Below, in pieces: positions 7,191 to 14,525 of a DNA stretch of 18,545 nucleotides. Source of the stretch: Clostridia bacterium (lineage in GTDB: Bacteria > Bacillota > DSM-16504 > Desulfitibacterales > Desulfitibacteraceae); contig JAGXSK010000051.1 in assembly GCA_018333845.1 (NCBI GenBank), positions 1 to 18,545 on the forward strand. The letters run 5' to 3'. The stretch's first letter is position 1. Every line of letters starts with the position of its first letter. Position numbers and translations under genes: made by a program. The notes below the pieces were generated by a model. It did not search any database and was not told where the DNA came from. It saw nothing but the letters and a program-made list of their open reading frames with translations.

Positions 7191-8405
7191 TTAATCAGTC
7201 AATATAAATTTTTTATGCAAAGCATTAACTGCCTTTTCCAGATCATCTTCAGTGATTAAACACCAGATGGAGGTATAGGAGTCTGCCGACTGAAGAATCT
7301 CTATGTTTTCCTCAGTGAGAGCTTCCACTATCTTAGCAACAACCCCTGGCATACCTGTCATTCCAGCACCTACTGTAGCAACTTTTGCACAACCGTCCTT
7401 TACTTCTACCAGTAAATTTAAATTTTCCAGGATTTTAACTGCTTTTTTTGCAACTTCAGTCTTTACAGTAAACAATAAAAGTTCTGGTAAAATATTGATA
7501 AAATCCACACTTATTCCTGCAAGGGCCAGGGAGTTAAACACCCTCTTTGGTAAAAGTTCTTCTGTAACAGGTATTTTTATCTGTGTAATGTTAGTTGAAT
7601 AGGTTATGCCTGTAATAAGCCTATCAGAAACACGAATAGAACCCCTCTCAATTGTACCACCATTGGAAGTAATTAATGTGCCTGGATTATCATTAAATGT
7701 ACACTTAATTCTTAATGGTATATTCTTTTGCATTGCAATTTCCACTGCTCGTGGATGGACCACCTTTGCTCCTTCATGTGCAAGCTGACAAACTTCTGAA
7801 TAAGTTACTTGTTCTAGGGTTTTAGAGTTATTCACCAGTCTAGGGTCAGCGGTTTTAACTCCATCAACATCTGTATATATTTCTACAGCCTCAGCACTTA
7901 GTGCTACTCCAAGGGCAGCTGCTGTTGTATCGCTCCCCCCCCTTCCTAAAGTAGTTACCTCACCAGTTTCAGAAACTCCCTGAAAACCCGCTACGACAAC
8001 TATTTTATCTTCTTGCAACTCTTTAACAATTTTTTGCGGATCAATTCTTAAAATGGAAGCATTTCCATGTTCTGAATCTGTAATAATACCTGCTTGTAAA
8101 CCAGTTAAAAAGCAGCTAGCATATCCCATGTTTTTTAAAGTACTAGATAATAGAATTCCAGAGATTATTTCTCCACATGACATTAACATATCAAGCTCTC
8201 TTAAATCTATTTCAGGACTTAATTCCTTGACCATATCAATAAAGGTGTCAGTAGCATATGGATCACCCTTACGTCCCATGGCAGACACAACAACCACCAA
8301 GTTTACACCAGATTTTTTGGCACGGATTATTTTTTGAGCAACCATTGCCCTTTTCTCTGATGTCGCTACTGATGTACCACCAAACTTTTGTACTAATATT
8401 TTCAA
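7191..8405 (-). CDS. dapG: Aspartate kinase (DapG type)
   Basis: Phosphorylates aspartate to begin the aspartate amino-acid pathway. The kinase domain carries KFGGTSV at residues 7-13 and GRGGSDTTAAALG, which binds the phosphates. It is followed by two C-terminal ACT-type regulatory regions, including VATVGAGMTGMPGV. With the start I propose the product is 404 residues, matching the diaminopimelate-sensitive DapG of B. subtilis, which has the same neighbours. The start is a TTG at 8405, 6 bases after AGAGGTG (8418-8412), giving MKILVQKFGGTS. A GTG at 8414 lies inside that ribosome site and cannot be the start. Feedback by diaminopimelate is inferred from the family and the operon, not seen. 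Confidence 0.95.
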   Translation of the reverse strand: MKILVQKFGGTSVATSEKRAMVAQKIIRAKKSGVNLVVVVSAMGRKGDPYATDTFIDMVKELSPEIDLRELDMLMSCGEIISGILLSSTLKNMGYASCFLTGLQAGIITDSEHGNASILRIDPQKIVKELQEDKIVVVAGFQGVSETGEVTTLGRGGSDTTAAALGVALSAEAVEIYTDVDGVKTADPRLVNNSKTLEQVTYSEVCQLAHEGAKVVHPRAVEIAMQKNIPLRIKCTFNDNPGTLITSNGGTIERGSIRVSDRLITGITYSTNITQIKIPVTEELLPKRVFNSLALAGISVDFINILPELLLFTVKTEVAKKAVKILENLNLLVEVKDGCAKVATVGAGMTGMPGVVAKIVEALTEENIEILQSADSYTSIWCLITEDDLEKAVNALHKKFILTD

Positions 8406-8420
8406 AATATACACCTCTTT

Positions 8421-9425
8421 TTATACAAAGCTTTTAGATACCAACAGCTCAGCAATTTGTATAGCATTGGTTGCAGCTCCCTTTCTTAGCTGATCTGCAA
8501 CAACCCAAAAGCTTAAACCATTATCAAAGGCCAGGTCTTTACGTATCCTTCCAACAAATACTTCGTTTTTATAAGAACAGTCTATTGGCATTGGATAGGA
8601 GTTTAGGGTAATGTTATCCACAACAATAACTCCAGGTGCATTGCTGAAGCATTCTTTTGCCTGTTCTACGGTAATTGGTTGTTTTGTTTCAATAGTAATA
8701 GCTTCACTATGGCTACGCAATACTGGAACCCTTACAGCAGTTGCAGTTATTCTAATATCCTCATCATGGAGCATTTTCCTTGTTTCATAGACCATTTTCA
8801 TTTCTTCTCGTGTATAATTGTTCTCCATAAAACGATCAATATGGGGGATTAAGTTGAAAGCTATTTGGTGTTGGAAATTTTCTGGAGTTATAGGCTCCTG
8901 GTTTAACAATTGTTTTGTTTGTACTATTAATTCATCCATGGCCTCTTGACCAGCCCCTGATACAGCTTGATAGGTGGAAACAATTACCCTTTTTATACCA
9001 ACCTTATCATAAATGGGCTTAAGTGCAACTACCATTTGTATTGTGGAACAATTTGGGTTAGCAATCAATCCTTTATGCCACTCCACATCTTCAGGGTTAA
9101 CTTCTGGAACTACCAAGGGAACATCAGGTTCCAGTCTAAAAGCACTGCCATTGTCAATTACCACTGCACCCATGGCAACAGCAGCTTTAGCAAATTCCAT
9201 GCTGGCAGCTCCCCCTGCGAAAAGTGCAATATCAACCCCTTTAAAGGATGCTTCGCTAGTTTCTTCAATAATTATTTCTTCACCTTGAAAATTCACTGTT
9301 TTTCCAGCTGAGCGTTTTGTAGCCAGAAGCTTTAAAGATTTAATGGGAAAATTTCGTTCCTCTAAAACTTCAAGTATGGTATTTCCAACAGCTCCAGTAC
9401 CCACCAATGCCAAATTATAACTCAA
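8421..9425 (-). CDS. asd: Aspartate-semialdehyde dehydrogenase
   Basis: NADPH-dependent reduction of aspartyl phosphate to aspartate semialdehyde, the branch substrate for DapA. The N-terminal Rossmann motif is GTGAVG at residues 9-14. The catalytic Cys126 is in ANPNCSTIQ, and RVPVLRSHSEA carries Arg232 and His239 of the active site. The product has 334 residues, normal for the family. The start is a TTG at 9425 preceded by AGAGGGGG. The stop lies 15 bases before the dapG TTG, so the two are tightly linked, and dapG's ribosome site sits in the gap. Confidence 0.96.
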   Translation of the reverse strand: MSYNLALVGTGAVGNTILEVLEERNFPIKSLKLLATKRSAGKTVNFQGEEIIIEETSEASFKGVDIALFAGGAASMEFAKAAVAMGAVVIDNGSAFRLEPDVPLVVPEVNPEDVEWHKGLIANPNCSTIQMVVALKPIYDKVGIKRVIVSTYQAVSGAGQEAMDELIVQTKQLLNQEPITPENFQHQIAFNLIPHIDRFMENNYTREEMKMVYETRKMLHDEDIRITATAVRVPVLRSHSEAITIETKQPITVEQAKECFSNAPGVIVVDNITLNSYPMPIDCSYKNEVFVGRIRKDLAFDNGLSFWVVADQLRKGAATNAIQIAELLVSKSFV

Positions 9426-9453
9426 CTTTATTCCCCCTCTTGTATTTGGTTTA

Positions 9454-10041
9454 TTATTTATATTGAAGTAGGATTGGCTGAATCTGCCTACCCTCTAGTG
9501 CTTCTAATATTGTTTCTTTAATTAAAGGAAAATGAGCTACTATGGATCTAGCCTTTTTCTGGGGACTATCCTGACCAAAGGGAACAAGATAAATATTTCT
9601 CGTATTTAAAAGAATACCAAGGTTTTTTGCATTCATACTTAAACCATCGTTTGTAGAAATAGCAATTACAACTGGTTTTTGATTTCTAAGCTGTGCTTTT
9701 GCGGCCATTAATACTGCAGTATCTGTAATGCCGTTGGCCAGCTTAGCTAAAGTATTTCCTGTACAAGGAGCAATTATTAGAATATCTAAAAGCTTTTGCG
9801 GCCCTATTGGTTCTGCATCCACTATTGTAGATATTATTTTGTTTGAGGTAATTTCCTCCATAGTTTTACGCCAGTATTCCGCCTTGCCAAACTTTGTGTC
9901 CTTCTGAAATACAGCATGTGACATAATGGGAATTACATTAGCTTCCTCATCTACAAGTGATTTAATATAGGGCATTGTCTCATTAAGTGTGCAGTATGAA
10001 CCTGTCACAGCAAAGCCAATGGTTAGGCCTTTAACAGACAT
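9454..10041 (-). CDS. spoVFB: Dipicolinate synthase subunit B
   Basis: Flavoprotein-like subunit of the enzyme that oxidises the DapA product to dipicolinic acid in the mother cell during sporulation. The product has 195 residues. The N-terminal GFAVTGSYCTLNE and the central IIAPCTGNTLAKLANGI resemble the phosphate- and flavin-binding loops of the flavoprotein decarboxylase fold; later TNDGLSMNAKNLGILLN is typical of the subunit. The ATG at 10041 follows GGAGGTG and overlaps the end of spoVFA by 11 bases, which suggests coupled translation and fixed stoichiometry. It is followed 28 bases later by asd. Confidence 0.95.
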   Translation of the reverse strand: MSVKGLTIGFAVTGSYCTLNETMPYIKSLVDEEANVIPIMSHAVFQKDTKFGKAEYWRKTMEEITSNKIISTIVDAEPIGPQKLLDILIIAPCTGNTLAKLANGITDTAVLMAAKAQLRNQKPVVIAISTNDGLSMNAKNLGILLNTRNIYLVPFGQDSPQKKARSIVAHFPLIKETILEALEGRQIQPILLQYK

Positions 10042-10963
10042 TGGTTACACCTCCTTTACCCTTGGAAATATGATCTAGTATTAATCTTGGATATACAGAT
10101 CCCAGAATATTTCCAGCAGTAACAGGTGCTACCCTTCCTGGTAAACCAGGAGCCAAATATGCTGTTATGCCTAGTTCTTCAACTGCATTATAATCTAGGC
10201 CCCCTGGTGCTGAAGCTAGGTCTATTATTACACAGTCGCGATTTAAAAGTTTTAGTTTTTGCCTTGGCAAAATGAGGAAAGGAACTGTATTAAAAATTAT
10301 CTCCATTTCTGGTAGTTTTTCATCCATATGCTTTAGCTCTACTATATGACAGTTCATTTCCAGTGCCCTTGCAAGCTGTTCACTGCTTCTGTCAGCTACA
10401 TAAGTATTAGCACCTAAACCCTTAAGCATTCTAGCTAAAGTAATCCCAACTCTACCAAACCCTATTACCAAGCTTTTGCTGTTATGAATTGTTATTGAAG
10501 TCAATTCCATTGCTTTTGCTATTGCACCTTCTGCAGATGGAATAGAGTTTAAAATGGCAAAATCATTTAATTCTGCAGTCTCTATAAGGCTGAAACTATA
10601 TTTCTCTCTCAAGTTCAAAAGGTAAGATGACGCCATGCCAACTAACACAAGAATGTGTGGTTGAAAAGACCTTACAACTTCTTCATTAAAATAAAGCTTA
10701 GATTTTGAAGTGGATTTAACAAGACCATGATTATCCACCCCAGGTATTGGCAAAATCATTACATCAGATTTTCTTGCAGGGTTAATCAAATCATTATAAA
10801 ACTCCATTTTATGCATTTCTTTAAAATTAAATCCTACATCATCACTATCAAAGCCTGCTAGTAAAAGTTTTGCATTATATTCAATTAATTTTTTAGCAAG
10901 ATAAATATCTCTTCTATCCCCATACACAATAGCTATGGTAAGACCATCTAAGTTTTTACTCAA
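10031..10963 (-). CDS. spoVFA: Dipicolinate synthase subunit A
   Basis: NAD(P)-dependent dehydrogenase-like subunit of dipicolinate synthase, which supplies the DPA that dehydrates and protects the spore core. The N-terminal domain is followed by IPSAEGAIAKAM and a Rossmann domain with VIGFGRVGITLARML (GFGRVG at residues 168-173). The C-terminal region carries VIIDLASAPGGLDY and APGLPGRVAPVTAGNI, seen in the family. The product has 310 residues. The start is a TTG at 10963 after GAGGGGGGAG. A sigma-K-like promoter lies directly upstream, in keeping with the mother-cell expression known for the B. subtilis spoVF operon. Confidence 0.95.
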   Translation of the reverse strand: MSKNLDGLTIAIVYGDRRDIYLAKKLIEYNAKLLLAGFDSDDVGFNFKEMHKMEFYNDLINPARKSDVMILPIPGVDNHGLVKSTSKSKLYFNEEVVRSFQPHILVLVGMASSYLLNLREKYSFSLIETAELNDFAILNSIPSAEGAIAKAMELTSITIHNSKSLVIGFGRVGITLARMLKGLGANTYVADRSSEQLARALEMNCHIVELKHMDEKLPEMEIIFNTVPFLILPRQKLKLLNRDCVIIDLASAPGGLDYNAVEELGITAYLAPGLPGRVAPVTAGNILGSVYPRLILDHISKGKGGVTNVC

Positions 10964-10992
10964 TTTTCTCCCCCCTCACTAATTGTCAATAC

Positions 10993-11021
10993 CAATGTAT
11001 GACAAGGCGAGAGATTAGGTG
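10993..11021 (-). promoter_or_regulatory. Candidate sigma-K (or sigma-E) promoter for spoVFA
   Basis: On the minus strand, CACC (11021-11018) is followed after 16 bases by CATACATTG (11001-10993). The B. subtilis sigma-K consensus is ACC-like, 15-17 bases, CATAnnnTA; only the last base differs. CATACATT also fits a sigma-E -10. The element fits wholly in the spacer between dapB and spoVFA, and spoVF is a known sigma-K target in B. subtilis. A 6-bp inverted repeat (TTGTCA/TGACAA, 10983-11005) surrounds the -10. Confidence 0.5.
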
Positions 11022-11029
11022 AATATAAT

Positions 11030-11803
11030 TTATAGCTCTAACAAATTTTCCAGGCCATAAATTAACCCCTTGCATTTCACAACTTTCTTTATGGCCAGGG
11101 CAACTCCTGGCATAAAGCTTGTCCTGTCGTAGGAATCATGTTTAATTGTAAGGGTCTGCCCTTGAGCTCCAAAAATAACCTGTTGATGTGCAATTAAGCC
11201 TGTTAGTCTAACGCTGTGTATGGGAATATTATTAATTATCTCTCCCCTGGCAGGAGAGCTGTCATATATCACTGGGGTACTTTTTAAATTCCTGGCAATG
11301 CCTTCGGCAGTTTTTAGCGCAGTACCAGATGGAGAATCAGCCTTTCTAGGATTATGCATTTCTATTATTTCCACTTCGGTAAAATGTTTGGCAATCTGCT
11401 TGGATATCTCCATCATAAGCACAGCCCCTAGTGCAAAATTTGGAGCAACCACCACTCCAACTCCCTTTTCCTCTGCTGACATATGTATCTGATCTAAATC
11501 TTGCGGCTTCAGTCCTGTAGTTCCCACCACTACTGGAACCTTTTCCCTCAATGCAACCAAGGTGTTATCCAAAACAATTTCTGGATGAGTAAAATCTACT
11601 ACCACATGAGGTTTACTTTCTTCAATAGCCTTTTTCAGATCATGTCTAACAAAAACATTGCTGGGCAGGCTGTATTCATAATGATGGGCTGTATCCACAA
11701 CTGAAACCAGCTCTAAATCACCTGAATTTAATACCATGTTAACTACTTCTTTTCCCATTTTTCCAAATCCGCCTACAACCAGTACACTTATTGGCTTGTT
11801 CAA
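11030..11803 (-). CDS. dapB: 4-hydroxy-tetrahydrodipicolinate reductase
   Basis: NAD(P)H-dependent reductase that commits the DapA product to diaminopimelate and lysine. The Rossmann loop is GGFGKMG at residues 11-17, followed by VVVGTTG and the catalytic segment EIIEMHNPRKADSPSGTA with His150 and Lys154. The usual pair of histidines in this motif is here His-Asn; the catalytic first His and the Lys are kept. I prefer the TTG at 11803, 9 bases after AAGGAG, giving 257 residues. The ATG at 11821 would place the ribosome site inside the gene, and the ATG at 11812 abuts it. dapB lies upstream of spoVFA, a place where B. subtilis has no dapB, behind its own terminator-promoter pair. Readthrough from it could feed asd, dapG and dapA in growing cells. 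Confidence 0.93.
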   Translation of the reverse strand: MNKPISVLVVGGFGKMGKEVVNMVLNSGDLELVSVVDTAHHYEYSLPSNVFVRHDLKKAIEESKPHVVVDFTHPEIVLDNTLVALREKVPVVVGTTGLKPQDLDQIHMSAEEKGVGVVVAPNFALGAVLMMEISKQIAKHFTEVEIIEMHNPRKADSPSGTALKTAEGIARNLKSTPVIYDSSPARGEIINNIPIHSVRLTGLIAHQQVIFGAQGQTLTIKHDSYDRTSFMPGVALAIKKVVKCKGLIYGLENLLEL

Positions 11804-11859
11804 ATAAAACATCTCCTTCATTTTTCTTTATAACTTTATCTTTAACAAATTTACCATTT

Positions 11860-11888
11860 ATTATAAAAAATGAAGCTTGGTTTGCCAG
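11860..11888 (-). promoter_or_regulatory. Sigma-A-like promoter for dapB
   Basis: On the minus strand, CTGGCA (11888-11883, four of six matches to TTGACA) is followed after 17 bases by a perfect TATAAT (11865-11860). It lies between the ymxH terminator and dapB and leaves a leader of about 50 bases. That is too short for a lysine riboswitch, and I see none. Confidence 0.5.
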
Positions 11889-11910
11889 GGTAACCCTATA
11901 TATTATATTC

Positions 11911-11942
11911 AAAAAGACGATTTAAGCTATACTTAAACCGTC
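11911..11942 (-). terminator. Rho-independent terminator after ymxH
   Basis: An 11-bp stem with one G-U pair (11916-11926 with 11932-11942, 5-base loop) is followed on the minus strand by TTTTT. It separates ymxH from dapB. The remaining spacer from here to 12056 is AT-rich with nothing else I can name. Confidence 0.8.
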
Positions 11943-12056
11943 ATAATATTAAATTGTAAATATAAATTATCTGCAAGTCAATTAGTACAGCAATAAAATC
12001 AAAGAAAATGGTGAAATTTCCTTTATTTATCTGTATTTAGATCATGCTTTCTTTCT

Positions 12057-12302
12057 TTAATAGGACCTATCTAACTCAACTATGATTACTTGATCACCAA
12101 TTTTTTTTATAGCTTCCCATGGAATAGTTAAAGTGCTCCTTTCTCCAAAAATCCTTAAAAATCCATTAGGATTAGGTAATAGAATACTATCAACATATCC
12201 ACTATCTCCATCTATCATTAGATCCGAATCTCTAATAGTACCAAGCCTTGCTCCATCATAAATATTGATTATTTCTTTACCCAACAGGTCACTTAGTTTC
12301 AC
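12057..12302 (-). CDS. ymxH: YlmC/YmxH family PRC-barrel sporulation protein
   Basis: An 81-residue protein of the YlmC/YmxH family, PRC-barrel-like proteins found in spore formers and often annotated as sporulation proteins; the biochemical role is unknown. Visible features are MKLSDLLGKEIINIYDGARLG at the start, the DSDLMIDGDSGYVDSILLP strand pattern and IPWEAIKKIGDQVIIVEL at the end, typical of a small beta barrel. The start is a GTG at 12302 following GAGGTGATAGAAT. It lies 6 bases after the small membrane-protein gene, so the two are cotranscribed, and a strong terminator follows. In B. subtilis ymxH likewise lies between mlpA and spoVFA. Confidence 0.88.
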   Translation of the reverse strand: MKLSDLLGKEIINIYDGARLGTIRDSDLMIDGDSGYVDSILLPNPNGFLRIFGERSTLTIPWEAIKKIGDQVIIVELDRSY

Positions 12303-12308
12303 ATTCTA

Positions 12309-12638
12309 TCACCTCTTAGTAAATTTTTTAGAAATTCTTAACATAAAAGGTTGTGCTAGGGTCAGAAAAAGTGCTATACCCGCAATAGTATCAATTTCAA
12401 CGGAAATAATTTTCATTGTCGAGGGCAGTTCTAAACCTAAAAAGGTGGTCAGCATTAACAGGGAAAGATATATACCACCTGCAATTGCTACTAATTCAGC
12501 AAGTGCCTGTGATACTGGACTGGCTTTTATCTCTTCTGGCATACCAGAAAATGATGCGGCCTTCATTTTCTGCTTTACCTTTTCCCTCAGTGCAAAAACA
12601 ATTAAAACAATTATTAGAATCAATAACAAAATATTCAT
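12309..12638 (-). CDS. Small membrane protein of unknown function
   Basis: I do not recognise a family. The 109-residue product has three hydrophobic segments: residues 2-17, about 49-69 and about 80-100. A basic stretch follows the first (REKVKQKMK), and a loop containing GMPEEIKASPVSQALAE lies between the first and second. It ends in KKFTKR. The ATG at 12638 is preceded by GGAGG; an in-frame TTG at 12653 overlaps that site. It is placed 6 bases before ymxH and 86 bases after dut, so it is probably expressed with ymxH. A link to sporulation or wall synthesis is only suggested by the neighbours. Confidence 0.75.
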   Translation of the reverse strand: MNILLLILIIVLIVFALREKVKQKMKAASFSGMPEEIKASPVSQALAELVAIAGGIYLSLLMLTTFLGLELPSTMKIISVEIDTIAGIALFLTLAQPFMLRISKKFTKR

Positions 12639-12724
12639 AATATAGCCCTCCAAAAAATTACTTTCATTATTTTTTATGATTGGATAAGCTATTATATTCC
12701 AAAAAAAAAGAGCATAGTGCAGTT

Positions 12725-13168
12725 TTAATACCCTGTATGTCCAAACCCACCTTCGCCCCTATTTGATCGGGACAATTCATTCACCACTTCGAGAGAAGCA
12801 GTTGCTACCGGACAAAATACCATCTGGGCTATCCTGTCTCCCCGATTAATTATAAATGTTTCTCGCCCATGGTTTATTATAATTATTTTTATTTCACCCC
12901 TGTAATCACTATCAATTGTACCCGGGCTATTTAATAATGTAATCCCCCATTTTAATGCTAGACCACTGCGAGGTCTAATCTGCGCTTCATAACCCTTTGG
13001 TATTTCAAATGCCAATCCTGTAGACACCAATGCTGTGCTGCCCGGCTCTACCTTTATACTTTCTGTAATACAGGCATACAAATCTAAACCCGCTGATCCT
13101 GGGGTCATGTATTTAGGTAATGGTATATCTTTATATCCTATAGTTTTTACATATACTTTTATATCCAT
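12725..13168 (-). CDS. dut: dUTP diphosphatase
   Basis: Trimeric dUTPase that hydrolyses dUTP to dUMP and pyrophosphate, keeping uracil out of DNA. All five family motifs are present in order: PGSAGLDLYA (23-32), RPRSGLA (66-72), SPGTIDSDYRGEI (81-93, with catalytic Asp86 and Tyr89), GDRIAQMV (110-117) and RGEGGFGHTG (137-146). At 147 residues it is a normal cellular enzyme. The ATG at 13168 follows GGAGTGG and lies 24 bases after the M16 peptidase gene. Nothing around it suggests a prophage origin, and its base composition is like that of its neighbours. Confidence 0.96.
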   Translation of the reverse strand: MDIKVYVKTIGYKDIPLPKYMTPGSAGLDLYACITESIKVEPGSTALVSTGLAFEIPKGYEAQIRPRSGLALKWGITLLNSPGTIDSDYRGEIKIIIINHGRETFIINRGDRIAQMVFCPVATASLEVVNELSRSNRGEGGFGHTGY

Positions 13169-13192
13169 ATTACTACCACTCCATAGTTAAAG

Positions 13193-14428
13193 CTAACAAT
13201 TTATATCCTTGGGTCCTAAAGTTATAAGTGAATACTTATCTAAATCTGCTAAGTGCTCATCCAACCTGTATATATCATCTAATGTAACCTTAGTAATGTT
13301 ATTAATAACCTCTTCAGCGGTAATAATTCTATCATGAGTAATCATAGTTCTGCCTAACCTGTTCATCCTATGACTTACACCTTCCATGCTAAGCAAAATA
13401 TTACCCTTAAGTTGATTTTTAGAACGCTCCATTTCAGCCAGGCTTATTTCTCTTTTATTTAAGCTTTGAATTTGCCTGTACATTTCATCAATAATTTTTT
13501 TAGTATTCTTTGGAGCAGTTGCAGCATAAACTACAAAGAGACCTGCATCACTATATACTGTTAAATATGAATAAATAGAATAAGCTAATCCCATGTCCTC
13601 TCGTACTGATTGAAATAGTTTAGATGAAATGCCACCTCCAAGAAGGTTGTTAAATACCATTAAAGCATACAGGTCTTTGCTGCTTTGATGTAATCCTTTT
13701 GTTCCCAGGCAAATATGCATTTGCTCAATATCCTTATCTTTAGAATGCCTAACAGTGATAAAAACTGGATTGGCTTGCATTTCCTTTCCTATCTGTTCAC
13801 ATGTGACTTTTTCCAGGAGGATATTTAATTTCTCCTCTAATCTCTCATGGTTAAGGTTCCCTGCAGCACTAAGTATAATATTATCTGGTATAAAAAATTC
13901 TCTATAATAGTTTAAAATATCTTTCCTGGTGTAACCAGACACTGTTTCTTTTGTTCCAAGTATAGCTCTGCCAAGGGAATGCCCACGCCAAACCTGCTGA
14001 GTAAAAATATCGTGAATAATTTCATCTGGAGTATCCTCATACATCATAATCTCTTCACAAACTACATTCTTTTCTTTTTTTATGTCTTCTTCCCCAAAGC
14101 ATGAATTCAACATCATATCGGATAATAGTTCTATAGCCAATTCAATATCATCTTTTAGGACCCTAGCATAAATGCAAGTATATTCCCTGCTAGTAAAAGC
14201 ATTTAGTGTTCCACCAACCGTTTCCAATTCCTCAGCGATCTGCTTGGCTGTTCTCTTTTCTGTACCCTTAAACAATAGGTGCTCAATAAAATGAGTGATG
14301 CCCTGAAAGTGTTGTTCTTCATTTCTAGAGCCAATCTTTATCCAAAATCCTATAGAAACCGAATTAGCATAAGGCATTTCCTCTGTAACTAATCTGATTC
14401 CATTTTTTAAACGTGATTCTTTTATCAA
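13193..14428 (-). CDS. mlpA: M16 family zinc peptidase (MlpA/YmxG type)
   Basis: Zinc metallopeptidase of the pitrilysin/processing-peptidase family. The inverted zinc motif HFIEH is at residues 46-50, with catalytic Glu49, and the third ligand is Glu126 in VVCEEIMMYEDTPDE. The 411 residues cover an N-terminal active domain and a C-terminal domain with LLGGGISSKLFQSVREDMGLAYSIYS, which carries the Arg-Tyr pair typical of the family. The start is a TTG at 14428 after GGAGG. The place near pnp and ymxH matches B. subtilis mlpA (ymxG), which has been tied to control of extracellular protease. The physiological substrate is not known. Confidence 0.93.
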   Translation of the reverse strand: MIKESRLKNGIRLVTEEMPYANSVSIGFWIKIGSRNEEQHFQGITHFIEHLLFKGTEKRTAKQIAEELETVGGTLNAFTSREYTCIYARVLKDDIELAIELLSDMMLNSCFGEEDIKKEKNVVCEEIMMYEDTPDEIIHDIFTQQVWRGHSLGRAILGTKETVSGYTRKDILNYYREFFIPDNIILSAAGNLNHERLEEKLNILLEKVTCEQIGKEMQANPVFITVRHSKDKDIEQMHICLGTKGLHQSSKDLYALMVFNNLLGGGISSKLFQSVREDMGLAYSIYSYLTVYSDAGLFVVYAATAPKNTKKIIDEMYRQIQSLNKREISLAEMERSKNQLKGNILLSMEGVSHRMNRLGRTMITHDRIITAEEVINNITKVTLDDIYRLDEHLADLDKYSLITLGPKDINC

Positions 14429-14493
14429 TACAATCCTCCCTTTCTTGACATTTATTCCTTTTCAATAAAAAATTTTAAAAACCTCTTTTTCTA

Positions 14494-14525
14494 TGAAAAA
14501 TTTAAAACTAGGCAACCCTAGTTTT
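14494..14525 (-). terminator. Terminator after the D-Ala-D-Ala carboxypeptidase gene
   Basis: A 9-bp stem (AAAACTAGG/CCTAGTTTT, 4-base loop, 14504-14525) is directly adjacent to the stop codon at 14526-14528. It is followed on the minus strand by AAATTTTTC. Confidence 0.7.

Noticed and set aside
11822..11910. Lysine riboswitch before dapB or dapG
   Set aside because: The dapB leader is about 50 bases, far shorter than an L-box, and dapG follows asd by 15 bases; no L-box-like structure was seen.
12265..12645. A 126-codon plus-strand frame
   Set aside because: It is antisense to the small membrane-protein gene and the start of ymxH, both of which have good ribosome sites in a consistent minus-strand operon.
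12691..12719. Promoter for the small membrane protein and ymxH
   Set aside because: A perfect TATAAT is present at 12696-12691 after a run of nine T, but the -35 position reads CACTAT. Too weak to call.
12701..12720. Terminator after dut
   Set aside because: Nine T follow a GCA/TGC mini-stem of only 3 bp on the minus strand; the stem is too short to support a terminator.
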